Virus record (IMG/VR): IMGVR_UViG_3300020439_000012
Coordinates: 1 to 46,321 of that record
Reading direction: 5' to 3' (one strand)
Length of the DNA stretch: 46,321 nt
Source: a virus
Position 1 is the stretch's first letter. Each line of letters starts with the position of its first letter. This document shows positions 14,502-22,759 of this stretch, piece after piece. The notes under the pieces were generated by a model. It made no database searches. It was not told where the DNA came from and saw only the letters and a program-made list of their open reading frames with translations. The position numbers and the translations under genes are program-made.

Positions 14502-15263
14502 ATGGCTAGAGCAAGGAAGAAAACTGGGACTCCCCAAACCTATCCCAATGGTATGTCTAAGAAGCAAATGAAACGTAAGAAACCTATTGATTCTTCATAC
14601 ATGGTTCCGATCAAACCCTTGACGGACAACCAGACATTTGCATATGAGCAGTACGAACAAGGAAAGAACTTATTGCTGCATGGAGCAGCAGGTACTGGTA
14701 AAACTTTTATCACACTCTACCTTGCACTTCAAGAGGTACTTGACGAAAACACACCTTATGATAAAATATACATTGTAAGGTCTCTGGTTCCTACCAGAGA
14801 GATTGGTTTCCTTCCTGGAGACCATGAAGATAAGTCTGCACTCTATCAGATTCCATACAAGAACATGGTTCGATACATGTTCAGTATGCCTGACGATAAT
14901 TCTTTTGAAATGTTGTACGACAATCTACGAGCACAAGAAACTATTAGTTTCTGGTCTACAAGTTTTATCCGTGGTGTCACTATGGATAATTGTATTGTTA
15001 TCGTAGATGAATTCAGCAACCTTAACTTCCATGAACTTGATTCAATGATCACTCGCGTTGGTGAGGATTCTAAGATCATGTTCTGCGGTGATATTACTCA
15101 ATCTGATTTGGTGAGAGAAAATGAAAAGACTGGAATCTCTGACTTCATCAAAATTCTACAAGAGATGCAGGAATTTTCTTGTATTGAGTTTGGTATTGAT
15201 GATATTGTTCGTTCTGGCTTGGTTAAATCTTACCTTATTAGTAAATATAATCTTGGGTTCTAA
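14502..15263 (+). CDS. phoH: PhoH-like ATPase
   Basis: 253 residues. Walker A GAAGTGKT at 61-68 and Walker B (IVIVDEFSN) at about 165. A basic N-terminus (KKQMKRKKP) precedes the P-loop domain. PhoH proteins are common in marine phages; their cellular role is uncertain, with RNA or nucleotide handling and phosphate stress proposed. No Pho box was identified upstream, and the gene lies within a replication operon. TAATG junction with the exonuclease. Confidence 0.92.
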   Translation: MARARKKTGTPQTYPNGMSKKQMKRKKPIDSSYMVPIKPLTDNQTFAYEQYEQGKNLLLHGAAGTGKTFITLYLALQEVLDENTPYDKIYIVRSLVPTREIGFLPGDHEDKSALYQIPYKNMVRYMFSMPDDNSFEMLYDNLRAQETISFWSTSFIRGVTMDNCIVIVDEFSNLNFHELDSMITRVGEDSKIMFCGDITQSDLVRENEKTGISDFIKILQEMQEFSCIEFGIDDIVRSGLVKSYLISKYNLGF

Positions 15264-15943
15264 TGTCCTTTAACTTTATTAATCTCGATCTCAAAGAACC
15301 TGAGGTCGAACCTGTGAATCGTGATGGCGTAAGGCATTACCCTATTCCTGGTACTGATAAATATTTTCCGAGTGTTACCTCAATCACATCGTTCAAAAAC
15401 GCTCAGTTCTTCAAAGAATGGAGAACTAAAATAGGTGAAACTGAGGCTAATCGTATCACCGCTCGCGCTACACAACGCGGCACAGCATTCCACCACCTCG
15501 CTGAAGATTATTTCAAAGGCGAACTAAATCTAGACAGATACTTGGAAAACAATCCATTATCTGTTAGAATGTTTCAGACAGCAAAATCTACACTAAATCG
15601 AATCGATAACATTCATTGTTTAGAGACCTTTCTCTATTCACATTATCTTGGTTTGGCAGGTCGAGTAGATTGTATTGCTGAGTTCGATGGCGAATTAGCA
15701 GTGATCGATTTTAAAACCTCAACTAAAGAAAAAAAGGAATCATACATCGAGCACTATTTTGTGCAAGAGACTGCTTATGCAGCGATGTTCCTTGAGCGTT
15801 CAGGTATCGAGGTAAAGAAAATTGTCACACTTATCGCAACCGAAGAGGGATCTATTCAAATTTTTGAGAAGTACAATCTTGATGACTATTTACAATTACT
15901 CAAATCCTATATTGAAGAATTTGTTAGGGGAAGACATGCCTAA
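15263..15943 (+). CDS. PD-(D/E)XK exonuclease
   Basis: 226 residues. The nuclease core is visible: RGTAFHHLAEDYF helix (72-84), GRVDCIAEF with Asp136, then VIDFKTS with Asp149 and Lys151, and a downstream YFVQETAYAAM helix with Gln168. This is the RecB/Cas4/MGME1-like arrangement. It probably processes DNA ends in replication or recombination. Lies between phoH and gp33; the stop overlaps gp33 by 8 bases. Confidence 0.85.
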   Translation: MSFNFINLDLKEPEVEPVNRDGVRHYPIPGTDKYFPSVTSITSFKNAQFFKEWRTKIGETEANRITARATQRGTAFHHLAEDYFKGELNLDRYLENNPLSVRMFQTAKSTLNRIDNIHCLETFLYSHYLGLAGRVDCIAEFDGELAVIDFKTSTKEKKESYIEHYFVQETAYAAMFLERSGIEVKKIVTLIATEEGSIQIFEKYNLDDYLQLLKSYIEEFVRGRHA

Positions 15944-16187
15944 AAAAGACTTGGATGATAAGTTTCTCACACCTACCAAATTCTCTCAGGAAATTGAGAG
16001 GTTAGTGAAAAAAAGTAATGGTCTAATTTCTTACATTGAGGCAGTAGTTACTTACTGCCAGGAAAATGAAATCGAATTAGAAACTGTTCCTAAACTTATT
16101 TCCAAACCATTAAAAGAACGTTTACGCCATGAGGCACAACGTTTAAACTACATGAAACAATCATCTAAAGGAGTTCTACCATTGTGA
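15936..16187 (+). CDS. 33: gp33 late-transcription coactivator
   Basis: 83 residues from ATG 15936 with AGGGGA upstream. MPKKDLDDKFLTPTKFSQEI start, central IEAVVTYCQENEIE, then VPKLISKPLKERLRHEAQRLNY and a hydrophobic C-terminal end. T4 gp33 (112 residues) bridges RNA polymerase and the sliding clamp to activate late promoters. Shorter than T4 gp33, as usual for cyanophages. Its position before gp59 and gp32 supports the call. Confidence 0.82.
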   Translation: MPKKDLDDKFLTPTKFSQEIERLVKKSNGLISYIEAVVTYCQENEIELETVPKLISKPLKERLRHEAQRLNYMKQSSKGVLPL

Positions 16188-16783
16188 CTGGGTTTGAAGT
16201 GTATAAAATGTATCTCGCACTTAAGCAACACTTCACTAAAGAAAAATACGATTTCTACAAATACAATGGTAAGGTTCGCGCTAATGAAAAATCTTTTGAA
16301 GAAAGGCGCGACCGATACTTCTTTAAAAAGTTAGCGACGAAGTATTCGGGAGCAAAACTCTTAGGATATTTTGTCGCTAACTTTGTTAATAACCCCAAAG
16401 GATATCTCAGATCTTTTAGTGATGATATCTACACTGATTGGAAGATTCATCAAGAGTCTTTCACATATAAATTTAAACAGGACGTAAACACTTTACTGGA
16501 TCAATCTACATTCCCATACCAGGAAGCATTCGATAGAATTTTCAAGTTAGAACCTGGTAAACATCCAAGTGTATTACGTTTATATCTTTCTCAAGATATC
16601 TCACTAGAAACTCTCGTTGTATTTGAACATTGCTTAGGATTTGTATCTGATTTTGATAGAGTATTAACCGATCCTATTTGGAAAGAGACTAGACTTAAAA
16701 TTTTAAAGTATAAACCTTTTTTGAGCATTGATTGCACAGAGTATAAGACAACTATTTTGGATACAATAAGGACAAAGTTATGA
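16184..16783 (+). CDS. 59: gp59 replicative helicase loader
   Basis: 199 residues (T4: 217), GTG start in a GTGA overlap with gp33. Matches T4 gp59 in pattern: VYKMYLALKQHF near the start, KYDFYKYNGKVR, RRDRYFFKKLATKY, and ILKYKPFLSID near the end. It loads gp41 helicase onto gp32-coated fork DNA. Neighbours gp33 and gp32 are the same as in T4. Confidence 0.92.
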   Translation: MTGFEVYKMYLALKQHFTKEKYDFYKYNGKVRANEKSFEERRDRYFFKKLATKYSGAKLLGYFVANFVNNPKGYLRSFSDDIYTDWKIHQESFTYKFKQDVNTLLDQSTFPYQEAFDRIFKLEPGKHPSVLRLYLSQDISLETLVVFEHCLGFVSDFDRVLTDPIWKETRLKILKYKPFLSIDCTEYKTTILDTIRTKL

Positions 16784-17112
16784 GTTTTTTTAAGTCCGAT
16801 CAAGTGCAGGAAAACCTGCAAGACATTTTTAACATGTACCAATCAGTTTCATATGAAACATCTCGTCTTGGTAACATGTCCATAGAAGAAAAACTTGAGC
16901 ATATTGAATCATGTAAGATGCTCATCGACAAACAGAGAACCTTTTATGGTAGACTATGCCTTGCTGCTTCGGAAGATCCTGATGCAGCAGACATGAAGAC
17001 CCGAATCAATGCACTCTCGCAAGCGTTCGGGTATGCAGATCTTGGTGAGTGCCTTGGCGCTATGGTCATGACACTCGAACAAGCGGCACAACGCGAGGTT
17101 GACCAAGACTAA
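16780..17112 (+). CDS. DUF1825-like protein
   Basis: 110 residues. MSFFKSDQVQENLQDIFNMY and the later QRTFYGRLCLA follow the pattern of the short cyanobacterial DUF1825 family (xFFxSxxVQxEx...YR..M.R..L). Helical and acidic. Inserted between gp59 and gp32, with an ATGA overlap. Function unknown; the host-like family suggests acquisition from a cyanobacterium. Confidence 0.6.
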   Translation: MSFFKSDQVQENLQDIFNMYQSVSYETSRLGNMSIEEKLEHIESCKMLIDKQRTFYGRLCLAASEDPDAADMKTRINALSQAFGYADLGECLGAMVMTLEQAAQREVDQD

Positions 17113-17127
17113 ATAGTATGCTACGAT
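17099..17127 (+). promoter_or_regulatory. Possible gp32 promoter
   Basis: TTGACC (17099-17104), 17-base spacer, TACGAT (17122-17127), at the end of the DUF1825-like gene. gp32 begins 51 bases later with GGAG upstream. Confidence 0.5.
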
Positions 17128-17178
17128 AACCCAGTAGCAAACAAAACACACTACACATTCAATACGGAGAATACGATT

Positions 17179-18132
17179 ATGTCATTCGCATCCCTCAAGA
17201 AAGCGTCCTCTGGTGGCGATACCTTCGCTAAACTGACGCGAGAGATCGAAAAAATCAATCAACCCCAGTCTGGTGGTGGCGCAGATGAGCGTCTCTGGAA
17301 ACCTGAACTGGACAAGTCTGGTAACGGATATGCTGTCATCCGTTTCCTTCCCGCTCCCGATGGCGAAGAAATGCCTTGGGCAAAGGTCTGGTCTCACGCC
17401 TTCAAAGGACCAGGTGGTCAGTGGTACATTGAGAACTCTCTCACAACTCTCGGCAAGGATGATCCTGTCGGTGAACTGAACCGCGAACTTTGGAACAGCG
17501 GTCGTGACAGCGACAAAGAGATTGCTCGTGCTCAAAAGCGTAAGCTCTCTTACTACAGCAACATCTATGTTGTGAGTGATTCTGCTCACCCCGAGAACGA
17601 AGGCAAAGTCTTCCTCTACAAGTTCGGTAAGAAAATCTTTGACAAACTGGTCGAAGCAATGCAACCTGCATTTGCTGATGAGACTCCCATCGATCCTTTC
17701 AACTTCTGGAAGGGTGCTGACTTCAAACTGAAGATCCGCAAGGTCGATGGTTACTGGAACTATGACAAGTCTGAGTTCGCTGCACCTGGTACGCTGGGTA
17801 ACTTCGATGATGACAAACTGGAATCTATCTGGAAGCAGGGATATTCCCTTGCAGAGTTTGAAGATGCTAAGAACTTCAAGTCCTATGAGCAACTTCAAGC
17901 ACGTTTGAATCTGGTTCTCGGCAAGAATGCTGCACCTGCTCGCATTGATGAATCCCTTGAGGATGAATCTGAAGGACGAGGTTCTTTCAACTCTCCTGAC
18001 ATCATGGCATCTAATCAACCTGATTGGGGTGCTGAAGTCAAGGACTTCCGAGAGAAAGCAGTGGCATCATCTCCTGTTCAAGATGAAGATGACACTCTCT
18101 CCTATTTTGCTAAACTTGCAGAGGAAGAGTGA
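17179..18132 (+). CDS. 32: gp32 single-stranded DNA-binding protein
   Basis: 317 residues (T4: 301). N-terminal SFASLKKAS basic segment for cooperative binding, OB-fold core with YAVIRFLPAPDGEEMPWAKV, QWYIENSLTTLG and KRKLSYYSNIYVV, and an acidic C-terminal tail (QDEDDTLSYFAKLAEEE) that recruits replication proteins. Coats single-stranded DNA at the phage fork. The Cys-rich zinc loop of T4 gp32 is not seen. Noticeably more GC-rich codon choice than the tail genes. Confidence 0.95.
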   Translation: MSFASLKKASSGGDTFAKLTREIEKINQPQSGGGADERLWKPELDKSGNGYAVIRFLPAPDGEEMPWAKVWSHAFKGPGGQWYIENSLTTLGKDDPVGELNRELWNSGRDSDKEIARAQKRKLSYYSNIYVVSDSAHPENEGKVFLYKFGKKIFDKLVEAMQPAFADETPIDPFNFWKGADFKLKIRKVDGYWNYDKSEFAAPGTLGNFDDDKLESIWKQGYSLAEFEDAKNFKSYEQLQARLNLVLGKNAAPARIDESLEDESEGRGSFNSPDIMASNQPDWGAEVKDFREKAVASSPVQDEDDTLSYFAKLAEEE

Positions 18133-18245
18133 TGGACTTTGTTCATGCTTGGAACTCCATGTCTTATGGCGAGGGGTTCCTCTTCTCGATCTGGGTGATC
18201 GGGATGTACTATATAAAACTAAGAATGGATAGGTACTTCCGATGA
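18132..18245 (+). CDS. 37-residue membrane peptide
   Basis: MDFVHAWNSMSYGEG followed by a hydrophobic helix (FLFSIWVIGMYYI) and a basic tail. The ATG overlaps the gp32 stop (GTGATG) and its stop overlaps the next ATG, so it is translationally coupled on both sides. Function unknown. Confidence 0.5.
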   Translation: MDFVHAWNSMSYGEGFLFSIWVIGMYYIKLRMDRYFR

Positions 18246-18727
18246 AACTAGCACTTGCATCACTAATGCTATTGTCATCTATTGCACTTCCTGCTCAGGC
18301 AAGAGGTCCAGTCTATGACCCTACCAGAATTCGTTATCGAGATACTGGTGACTATTCAAACTACAAAGCATACGAATCGAAGGGTGGGTATGCTCGTGAA
18401 GAAAAATGTTTCAAGCGAGTCTATCGTGAAGAGTACGTCCCTGGAGACATGCGTAATCCTGGGTATGTCAGATCATACAAGAAAAGGGTTTCCGTTCCCT
18501 GTGATTGGAAATATTATAATAGGAGACCTGCTGCTCCTTCAGTTCATAAACATAAACATGAACATAAAGAGAAGGATGACAACTCTTGCATCGAAGGTGC
18601 AGTTCTTGGTGGCATCGGTGGTGCTGGAGCAGGTGCTGTACTATCCCGTGGCGATGGTCGCTGGTGGGCAATCCCTCTAGGTATTGTCGGAGGCAGCATG
18701 GTTGGATGCCAAATTGATGGGGGTTGA
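18242..18727 (+). CDS. Secreted glycine-zipper protein
   Basis: 161 residues. Signal peptide MKLALASLMLLSSIALPAQA. Central Cys-containing Tyr/Arg-rich domain, a His/Lys-rich linker (HKHKHEHKEK), then a glycine zipper (GAVLGGIGGAGAGAVLS), as in the 17-kDa surface-antigen type of envelope proteins. Probably periplasmic or outer-membrane associated. Its role in infection is unknown. Last + strand gene before the convergent gp53/gp48 unit. Confidence 0.6.
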   Translation: MKLALASLMLLSSIALPAQARGPVYDPTRIRYRDTGDYSNYKAYESKGGYAREEKCFKRVYREEYVPGDMRNPGYVRSYKKRVSVPCDWKYYNRRPAAPSVHKHKHEHKEKDDNSCIEGAVLGGIGGAGAGAVLSRGDGRWWAIPLGIVGGSMVGCQIDGG

Positions 18728-18762
18728 CCCCAAACCAAAATCGACCCTTGATTCCCAGGAAA

Positions 18763-18780
18763 GCGGAAAAAAAATTCCGC
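18763..18780. terminator. Convergent hairpin, possible terminator
   Basis: GCGGAA (18763-18768) pairs with TTCCGC (18775-18780), between the + strand gene ending at 18727 and gp53 on the - strand ending at 18805. A6 on one side gives a U-run on the - strand only ahead of the stem, so it is not a textbook terminator. Position suggests shared function. Confidence 0.35.
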
Positions 18781-18804
18781 CAAAAAATGGGTCTCTAGGG
18801 TTTT

Positions 18805-19758
18805 TTAGTATCCTCCTCCATAACCAGGTGAAGGCGATGGGGATGGACTTGGAGAAGGCGAAGGTGAAGGACTTGGTGAAGGCGAAGGTGATGGGGAAGG
18901 GGATGGACTTGGAGTAGGAGATGGGGATGGTGTTGGAGTAGACGTTGTAGTCGCTGCTGTAGTTCCACCTGACGCTGATGTGATTGTAGATGTAGCAGTT
19001 GTAGTTCCAGCAGTTCCAGCAAGAGATGAACCTGGACCATAATCGAAAGATGTTGTCGTTGTCGTCGTTTCTGTAGAAACCAGAGATTCTGATGTAATGT
19101 ACCCAACATCACCAAGGAATCTAGAAGCAATAGAAATAGGAGTCTTTTTGTTCCCCTGATCGTCAAGTTCTAGATGTGGAGCATAAGCAATTAATTGTTC
19201 AAACTCTTCAATAATCAAATCTACCATTTGAGAAACTGGAAGAAGAATTTGTCTTTTCTTCTCATTTTCAAATGATTCATATTCATAGTTACTAACAGGA
19301 TATACTGATTCAGTTTCACTCTTAGTAGTGCCATCTGGCATTACTGTTCTCCAAGTTCGGTTTACAACAATACCTCCTGGCATATAGACGATATCATCTA
19401 GCAATATTTCTTGTGTTTCATAATGATGGACATCATCAGGACCACTATACTTTTCATTGACATATGTGATTAAGTCCTCTTCATTTCTAGGCCAATCTTC
19501 ATATACATCAGTGATATTGTTTACTAGTAGGATAACCCAATCTAAGTGAGCATCTTTATAAACTTCTAATGCTAATGATGATGGTGTTTGACCAGCAGTA
19601 ATTGAATACGCTTCAAATAGAGAACTATACTTTGATAAATCATCTCTAGTTTTGGTGCGTCTGAATAGATTTTTTACTAATCTATATTTGGTTGCTTCAT
19701 CGTCAGCAACACCTTCACCAACGTATACATTTGGTAAATAAGAAAAAAACCCAGGCAT
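18805..19758 (-). CDS. 53: gp53 baseplate wedge protein with Ser-Pro tail
   Basis: 317 residues. The first 215 residues match T4 gp53 (196 residues): FSYLPNVYVGEG, LVKNLFRRTKTRDDL, then YSITAGQTPSSLALEVY, LDWVILLVNNITDVYEDWP. gp53 joins baseplate wedges around the hub. The C-terminal 100 residues are extra: a Thr/Ser/Gly/Ala-rich stretch followed by about 18 Ser-Pro or Thr-Pro dipeptides and GYGGGY. The ATG shares one base with the gp48 stop. Confidence 0.9.
   Translation of the reverse strand: MPGFFSYLPNVYVGEGVADDEATKYRLVKNLFRRTKTRDDLSKYSSLFEAYSITAGQTPSSLALEVYKDAHLDWVILLVNNITDVYEDWPRNEEDLITYVNEKYSGPDDVHHYETQEILLDDIVYMPGGIVVNRTWRTVMPDGTTKSETESVYPVSNYEYESFENEKKRQILLPVSQMVDLIIEEFEQLIAYAPHLELDDQGNKKTPISIASRFLGDVGYITSESLVSTETTTTTTSFDYGPGSSLAGTAGTTTATSTITSASGGTTAATTTSTPTPSPSPTPSPSPSPSPSPSPSPSPSPSPSPSPSPSPGYGGGY
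18826..18939 (-). repeat. Six-base-period repeat coding (Ser/Thr-Pro)n in gp53
   Basis: Nineteen codon pairs in gp53's C-terminus read Ser-Pro or Thr-Pro. Serine is encoded by TCA, TCG, TCC, TCT and AGT, while a higher-order unit of about 24 bases recurs. This suggests both duplication and protein-level selection for the dipeptide. Confidence 0.85.
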
Positions 19759-20765
19759 TAGAATCCTCCTCGTCCATCTTTAACAGGTCCAATGTCTGTT
19801 TGTGTAATAATTCTTGTTTCTGTAAAGGAAACTGTCAATTGAATTGCAGGGACTTGAACCATGTCACCTGAAACTCGTTTAAATGATGTATATTGACCAT
19901 CTGGAGTATAGTTGACGTTAATACCTGTGCATACAGATGGGAACATATTGAAGTGCATTGATTTTTCATTATCAGTAGAATTATCACTAATACTACCATC
20001 AGCATTCAGTCTGATAAACTTCAGATCAAACTTATCAGGAACTTCTAAGAATCTATTTGAACTGATAGTTGAGAACTGATCTGAAAGTTGATCACCAACA
20101 CCAAATCCACTTCCACTTAAAGAACCAGTTGCTCCCATGATAGGTAGAGAACCTTCTTTAATATAATCAATGATCATTCTGACCATTCTTGCTTCTTGCT
20201 CAGATCTAGAATAGAATTTAAAGGTGAACTGATGAGTTCTAAAATTCATATTACTAAAGATCTGTTCTTGGAATGGGTTAAATACTTTACCCTTTCCAAT
20301 TGCTAACAGAGAACTAGCATCAACATTACCTGCCAGACCTAATGCTTGATTCATTGCACCAGCAGCTTGTGCCATTGCACCCAAAGCAACTTCTGGAACT
20401 GCTCCAGCAGCAGCACCCTGAATACTCTCTGCCAAAGTCTTGAAATCACCAGAATCCAGTCCTGCTAAAGCAGAAGCACCCAAAACACCCATGACTCCCA
20501 TATTTACTTGCCTATAGGAGGGCGTATATTGAGTTTGCAACTGCTGAGGCATTGCAAGGTAGCATCTACGAGGATTTAACTCACGTTCTACTTTGTTACC
20601 TGGTAAATTCTCACCATAATATTTCGAGGAGTTGTCCTCAAACTTGATTCTGCTTCGTTGCAGCATCAAGTAATCAATAGCTTTTGTGGCACCCTGATTA
20701 TCATCATCTCCCTGATTTGCAGTAACAGGCGGTTGTAATGGATACCTTAGGATAGATTGTGCCAA
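19758..20765 (-). CDS. 48: gp48 baseplate tail-tube cap
   Basis: 335 residues (T4: 364). It caps the baseplate hub and starts tail-tube polymerisation. N-terminal ILRYPLQPP, central Ala-rich region (AAAGAVPEVALGAMAQAAGAM), then FNPFQEQIFSNMNFRTHQF, FKFYSRSEQEA and the C-terminal VQVPAIQLTVSFTETRIIT are typical of cyanophage gp48. Followed by gp53 on the same strand. The CATAAATA at 20797-20804 on this strand is a likely late promoter. Confidence 0.88.
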   Translation of the reverse strand: MAQSILRYPLQPPVTANQGDDDNQGATKAIDYLMLQRSRIKFEDNSSKYYGENLPGNKVERELNPRRCYLAMPQQLQTQYTPSYRQVNMGVMGVLGASALAGLDSGDFKTLAESIQGAAAGAVPEVALGAMAQAAGAMNQALGLAGNVDASSLLAIGKGKVFNPFQEQIFSNMNFRTHQFTFKFYSRSEQEARMVRMIIDYIKEGSLPIMGATGSLSGSGFGVGDQLSDQFSTISSNRFLEVPDKFDLKFIRLNADGSISDNSTDNEKSMHFNMFPSVCTGINVNYTPDGQYTSFKRVSGDMVQVPAIQLTVSFTETRIITQTDIGPVKDGRGGF

Positions 20766-20773
20766 CTTCGTAC

Positions 20774-20780
20774 CTAAATA
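20774..20780 (+). promoter_or_regulatory. Late promoter candidate for gp4
   Basis: CTAAATA 22 bases before ATG 20802, close to the late -10 consensus. Diverges from the - strand site at 20797-20804. Confidence 0.35.
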
Positions 20781-20796
20781 TTATGTGACCTCTATG

Positions 20797-20804
20797 TATT
20801 TATG
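20797..20804 (-). promoter_or_regulatory. Late promoter for gp48-gp53
   Basis: On the - strand this reads CATAAATA, 31 bases before the gp48 start. It overlaps the ATG of gp4 on the + strand, so two divergent late units share about 36 bases. Confidence 0.5.
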
Positions 20805-21221
20805 AGATATCAAGGAAAGTATCGTCCTAGTTTCCCCAGAAAGTACAAAGGTGATCCGACAAATGTTATTTATCGGTCATCATGGGAGTATAAGTTCATG
20901 AAATGGTGTGATATAACCGCATCAGTTCAAGAATGGGGAAGTGAAGAGATCATTATTCCATACATATCACCAGTTGACGGCAAAAGACATAGATATTTTC
21001 CCGATTTTTATGTCAAAATAGCAAACAAAAGGTATCTGGTTGAAGTCAAACCATTTAGGCAGACTAAAGAACCTAAAACCCAAAAAAGAATGACAAAACG
21101 CTATATTAATGAGGTTGTTACTTGGAGTGTCAACCAAGCAAAGTGGAAAGCAGCAACTGAATTCTGCAAAGATAATAATTGGGAATTTATGTTAATCACA
21201 GAAAAGGAACTTAAGGTCTAA
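20802..21221 (+). CDS. 4: gp4 head completion protein
   Basis: 139 residues (T4: 150). A nuclease-like fold is visible: RSSWEYKFMKWCD with Glu, SVQEWGSEEIIIPY, then the HRYFPDFYV strand with Asp and YLVEVKP with Glu-x-Lys, the TnsA-like PD-(D/E)XK arrangement. In T4 gp4 completes the DNA-filled head before tail joining. ATG 20802 lies in a divergent promoter region; stop overlaps the next start. Confidence 0.85.
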   Translation: MRYQGKYRPSFPRKYKGDPTNVIYRSSWEYKFMKWCDITASVQEWGSEEIIIPYISPVDGKRHRYFPDFYVKIANKRYLVEVKPFRQTKEPKTQKRMTKRYINEVVTWSVNQAKWKAATEFCKDNNWEFMLITEKELKV

Positions 21222-22021
21222 TGGCAATCCCAAATCCGCAGGCAGCAAAATATAACTCATTAAATGAATTCATAGGGCAATTCAAGGACAATGATAATTT
21301 CCCTAGTACGACGAATTTATTTTCGTTACATTTTGCATGTCCTGCTATTCTTAGATCAACACAAACTCAAGTATCTGGAACATTTGCGGGTCAGACCGAT
21401 GAAGTTTTCAATCCTGAGCGAGGTGATTTAAGAAACTTACTTTTAGATTACTATGCCAAGACTGTAAACTTACCCAGTAAGCAGGTAACTAGTGGTCAAA
21501 TTGTAAATGTAGGTTCTGGATTTAAGTATGCTACTGGTACAGCATTTAGTCAAATCAATATAACGTTTCAAGTTCCTCGTTCTCAATACACCAGAAACTT
21601 CTTTGAGAGATGGGTTGATGAGATGGCGAGAGATTCCAATCAATTTACAGAATTCTATCGCGAGTACGTTTGCCCTAGATTATACATCTTCAAAATGGAG
21701 AGAGGTGGTGGAGATTTAGCAATATCAGATCCCAAACTTCTATCGGAGGTTAGGAGAGCAGCATCACAAGGTCTGCAAGTTCTAACCGCTAGAAAGAATG
21801 ATGTTACAGCATGTTGGGAATTGCAGAACGTTTTTCCATATAACATTGGGTCTATTCAGTTAAATAACGATAAGGCACGAGTTATGGAACTTACTGTTGG
21901 TTTTTACTATGAAAGATATAGGTTCTTTACTAAGGATCAATTTGATTCCCCAGGTCGTCCCGATATCGTACTTGACATGGCAGAAACTTCTGATAATATC
22001 ATTGATACGAACCTCGTCTAA
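21221..22021 (+). CDS. Tail-tube initiator/junction protein (gp54-like)
   Basis: 266 residues (T4 gp54: 320). Tube-protein fold features: LPSKQVTSGQIVNVGSGF, ATGTAFSQINITFQV, a helix RNFFERWVDEMA, and the ending MELTVGFYYERYRFF common to gp19/gp54 proteins. Such proteins sit between baseplate and tail tube. Its place beside gp48 supports gp54; the name is by fold and context rather than close identity. Confidence 0.65.
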   Translation: MAIPNPQAAKYNSLNEFIGQFKDNDNFPSTTNLFSLHFACPAILRSTQTQVSGTFAGQTDEVFNPERGDLRNLLLDYYAKTVNLPSKQVTSGQIVNVGSGFKYATGTAFSQINITFQVPRSQYTRNFFERWVDEMARDSNQFTEFYREYVCPRLYIFKMERGGGDLAISDPKLLSEVRRAASQGLQVLTARKNDVTACWELQNVFPYNIGSIQLNNDKARVMELTVGFYYERYRFFTKDQFDSPGRPDIVLDMAETSDNIIDTNLV

Positions 22022-22028
22022 ATAAATA
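22022..22028 (+). promoter_or_regulatory. Late promoter candidate for gp26
   Basis: ATAAATA in the context CTAAATAAATATACT, directly after the stop codon at 22021 and 18 bases before the gp26 ATG. Confidence 0.5.
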
Positions 22029-22045
22029 TACTGAATTGAATTTCT

Positions 22046-22759
22046 ATGGCATTACCTAAGTTAAACACCCCAAAATACAAACTAAAACTACCTTCTGATG
22101 GTAGTACGGTGAACTTTAGACCTTTCCTCGTAAAGGAAGAAAAATTGCTTCTTTTAGCAACTGAAACGGGTGAAACAGATCAGATTATTACTGCGATCAA
22201 GGACATTATCAGTGCATGTTCTGATGTTAAAAATGTAGACAAATTATCTACATTTGACATTGAATACTTGTTCTTGCAAATCCGTACAAAGTCTGTAGGT
22301 GAATCTGTTGATGTGACAGTCACATGTCAAGATGATGGTGAAACTGAAGTCAAGGCATCTATTCCTCTCGATGAAATCAAAGTAATCAAGGATAGAAAGC
22401 ATAAAAAGGCAATCCAGATCTCAGATGACGTTATTGTGACCATGGGATATCCTAGTTTGGATACCTTTGTCAAAATGAATTTCGTTGATAGTGATGGACC
22501 TGGTGTTGATCAAATCTTTGAAATGGCAGCAGGATGTGTTGAATCAATTGCTGATGAAAATCAGGTATATGATTGTTCCGACATGCCTAAAAAAGAAATC
22601 TTGGAATGGTTTGAAGAGCTTAATAGCAAACAATTTGGTATGATTCAAGAGTTCTTTGAGACCATGCCTAAGTTATCACATACCTTGACTATTACCAATC
22701 CCAATACTGGAAAGGAAAACACGATTGTGCTTGAGGGACTAGCGAGTTTTTTCGCCTAG
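22046..22759 (+). CDS. 26: gp26 baseplate hub assembly protein
   Basis: 237 residues (T4: 208), T4_baseplate family. LPKLNTPKYKLKLPS, NFRPFLVKEEKLLLLA, LSTFDIEYLFLQIRTKSVGE and the C-terminal FFETMPKLSHTLT are typical. In T4 gp26 and gp51 assist assembly of the baseplate hub and are not kept in the virion. The gene ends TTT TTC GCC TAG, and the preceding T plus TTTTTC forms a slippery heptamer that gives access to the gp51 frame. Confidence 0.85.
   Translation: MALPKLNTPKYKLKLPSDGSTVNFRPFLVKEEKLLLLATETGETDQIITAIKDIISACSDVKNVDKLSTFDIEYLFLQIRTKSVGESVDVTVTCQDDGETEVKASIPLDEIKVIKDRKHKKAIQISDDVIVTMGYPSLDTFVKMNFVDSDGPGVDQIFEMAAGCVESIADENQVYDCSDMPKKEILEWFEELNSKQFGMIQEFFETMPKLSHTLTITNPNTGKENTIVLEGLASFFA
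22747..22753 (+). promoter_or_regulatory. Slippery heptamer T TTT TTC for -1 frameshift
   Basis: In gp26's frame the heptamer is T-TTT-TTC, an X-XXY-YYZ site where both tRNAs can re-pair after a -1 slip. The stop of gp26 follows one codon later. A possible stimulatory stem CCTTCA (22764-22769)/TGAAGG (22791-22796) begins 10 bases after the site. The -1 frame then runs 64 codons with a gp51-like sequence and has no start codon before it. Confidence 0.6.

Noticed and set aside
17182-18018. 278-codon open frame on the - strand opposite gp32
   Set aside because: It is a shadow of gp32's codon bias; the protein has no domain pattern, no ribosome site, and gp32 itself is unmistakable.
18826-18939. 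Short tandem repeats resembling a CRISPR or iteron array
   Set aside because: The repeat has a six-base period in frame with gp53 and codes Ser-Pro; there are no spacers.
18795-19166. Leu/His/Gln-rich - strand frame overlapping gp53
   Set aside because: It is the out-of-frame reading of the Ser-Pro and Thr-rich repeats.
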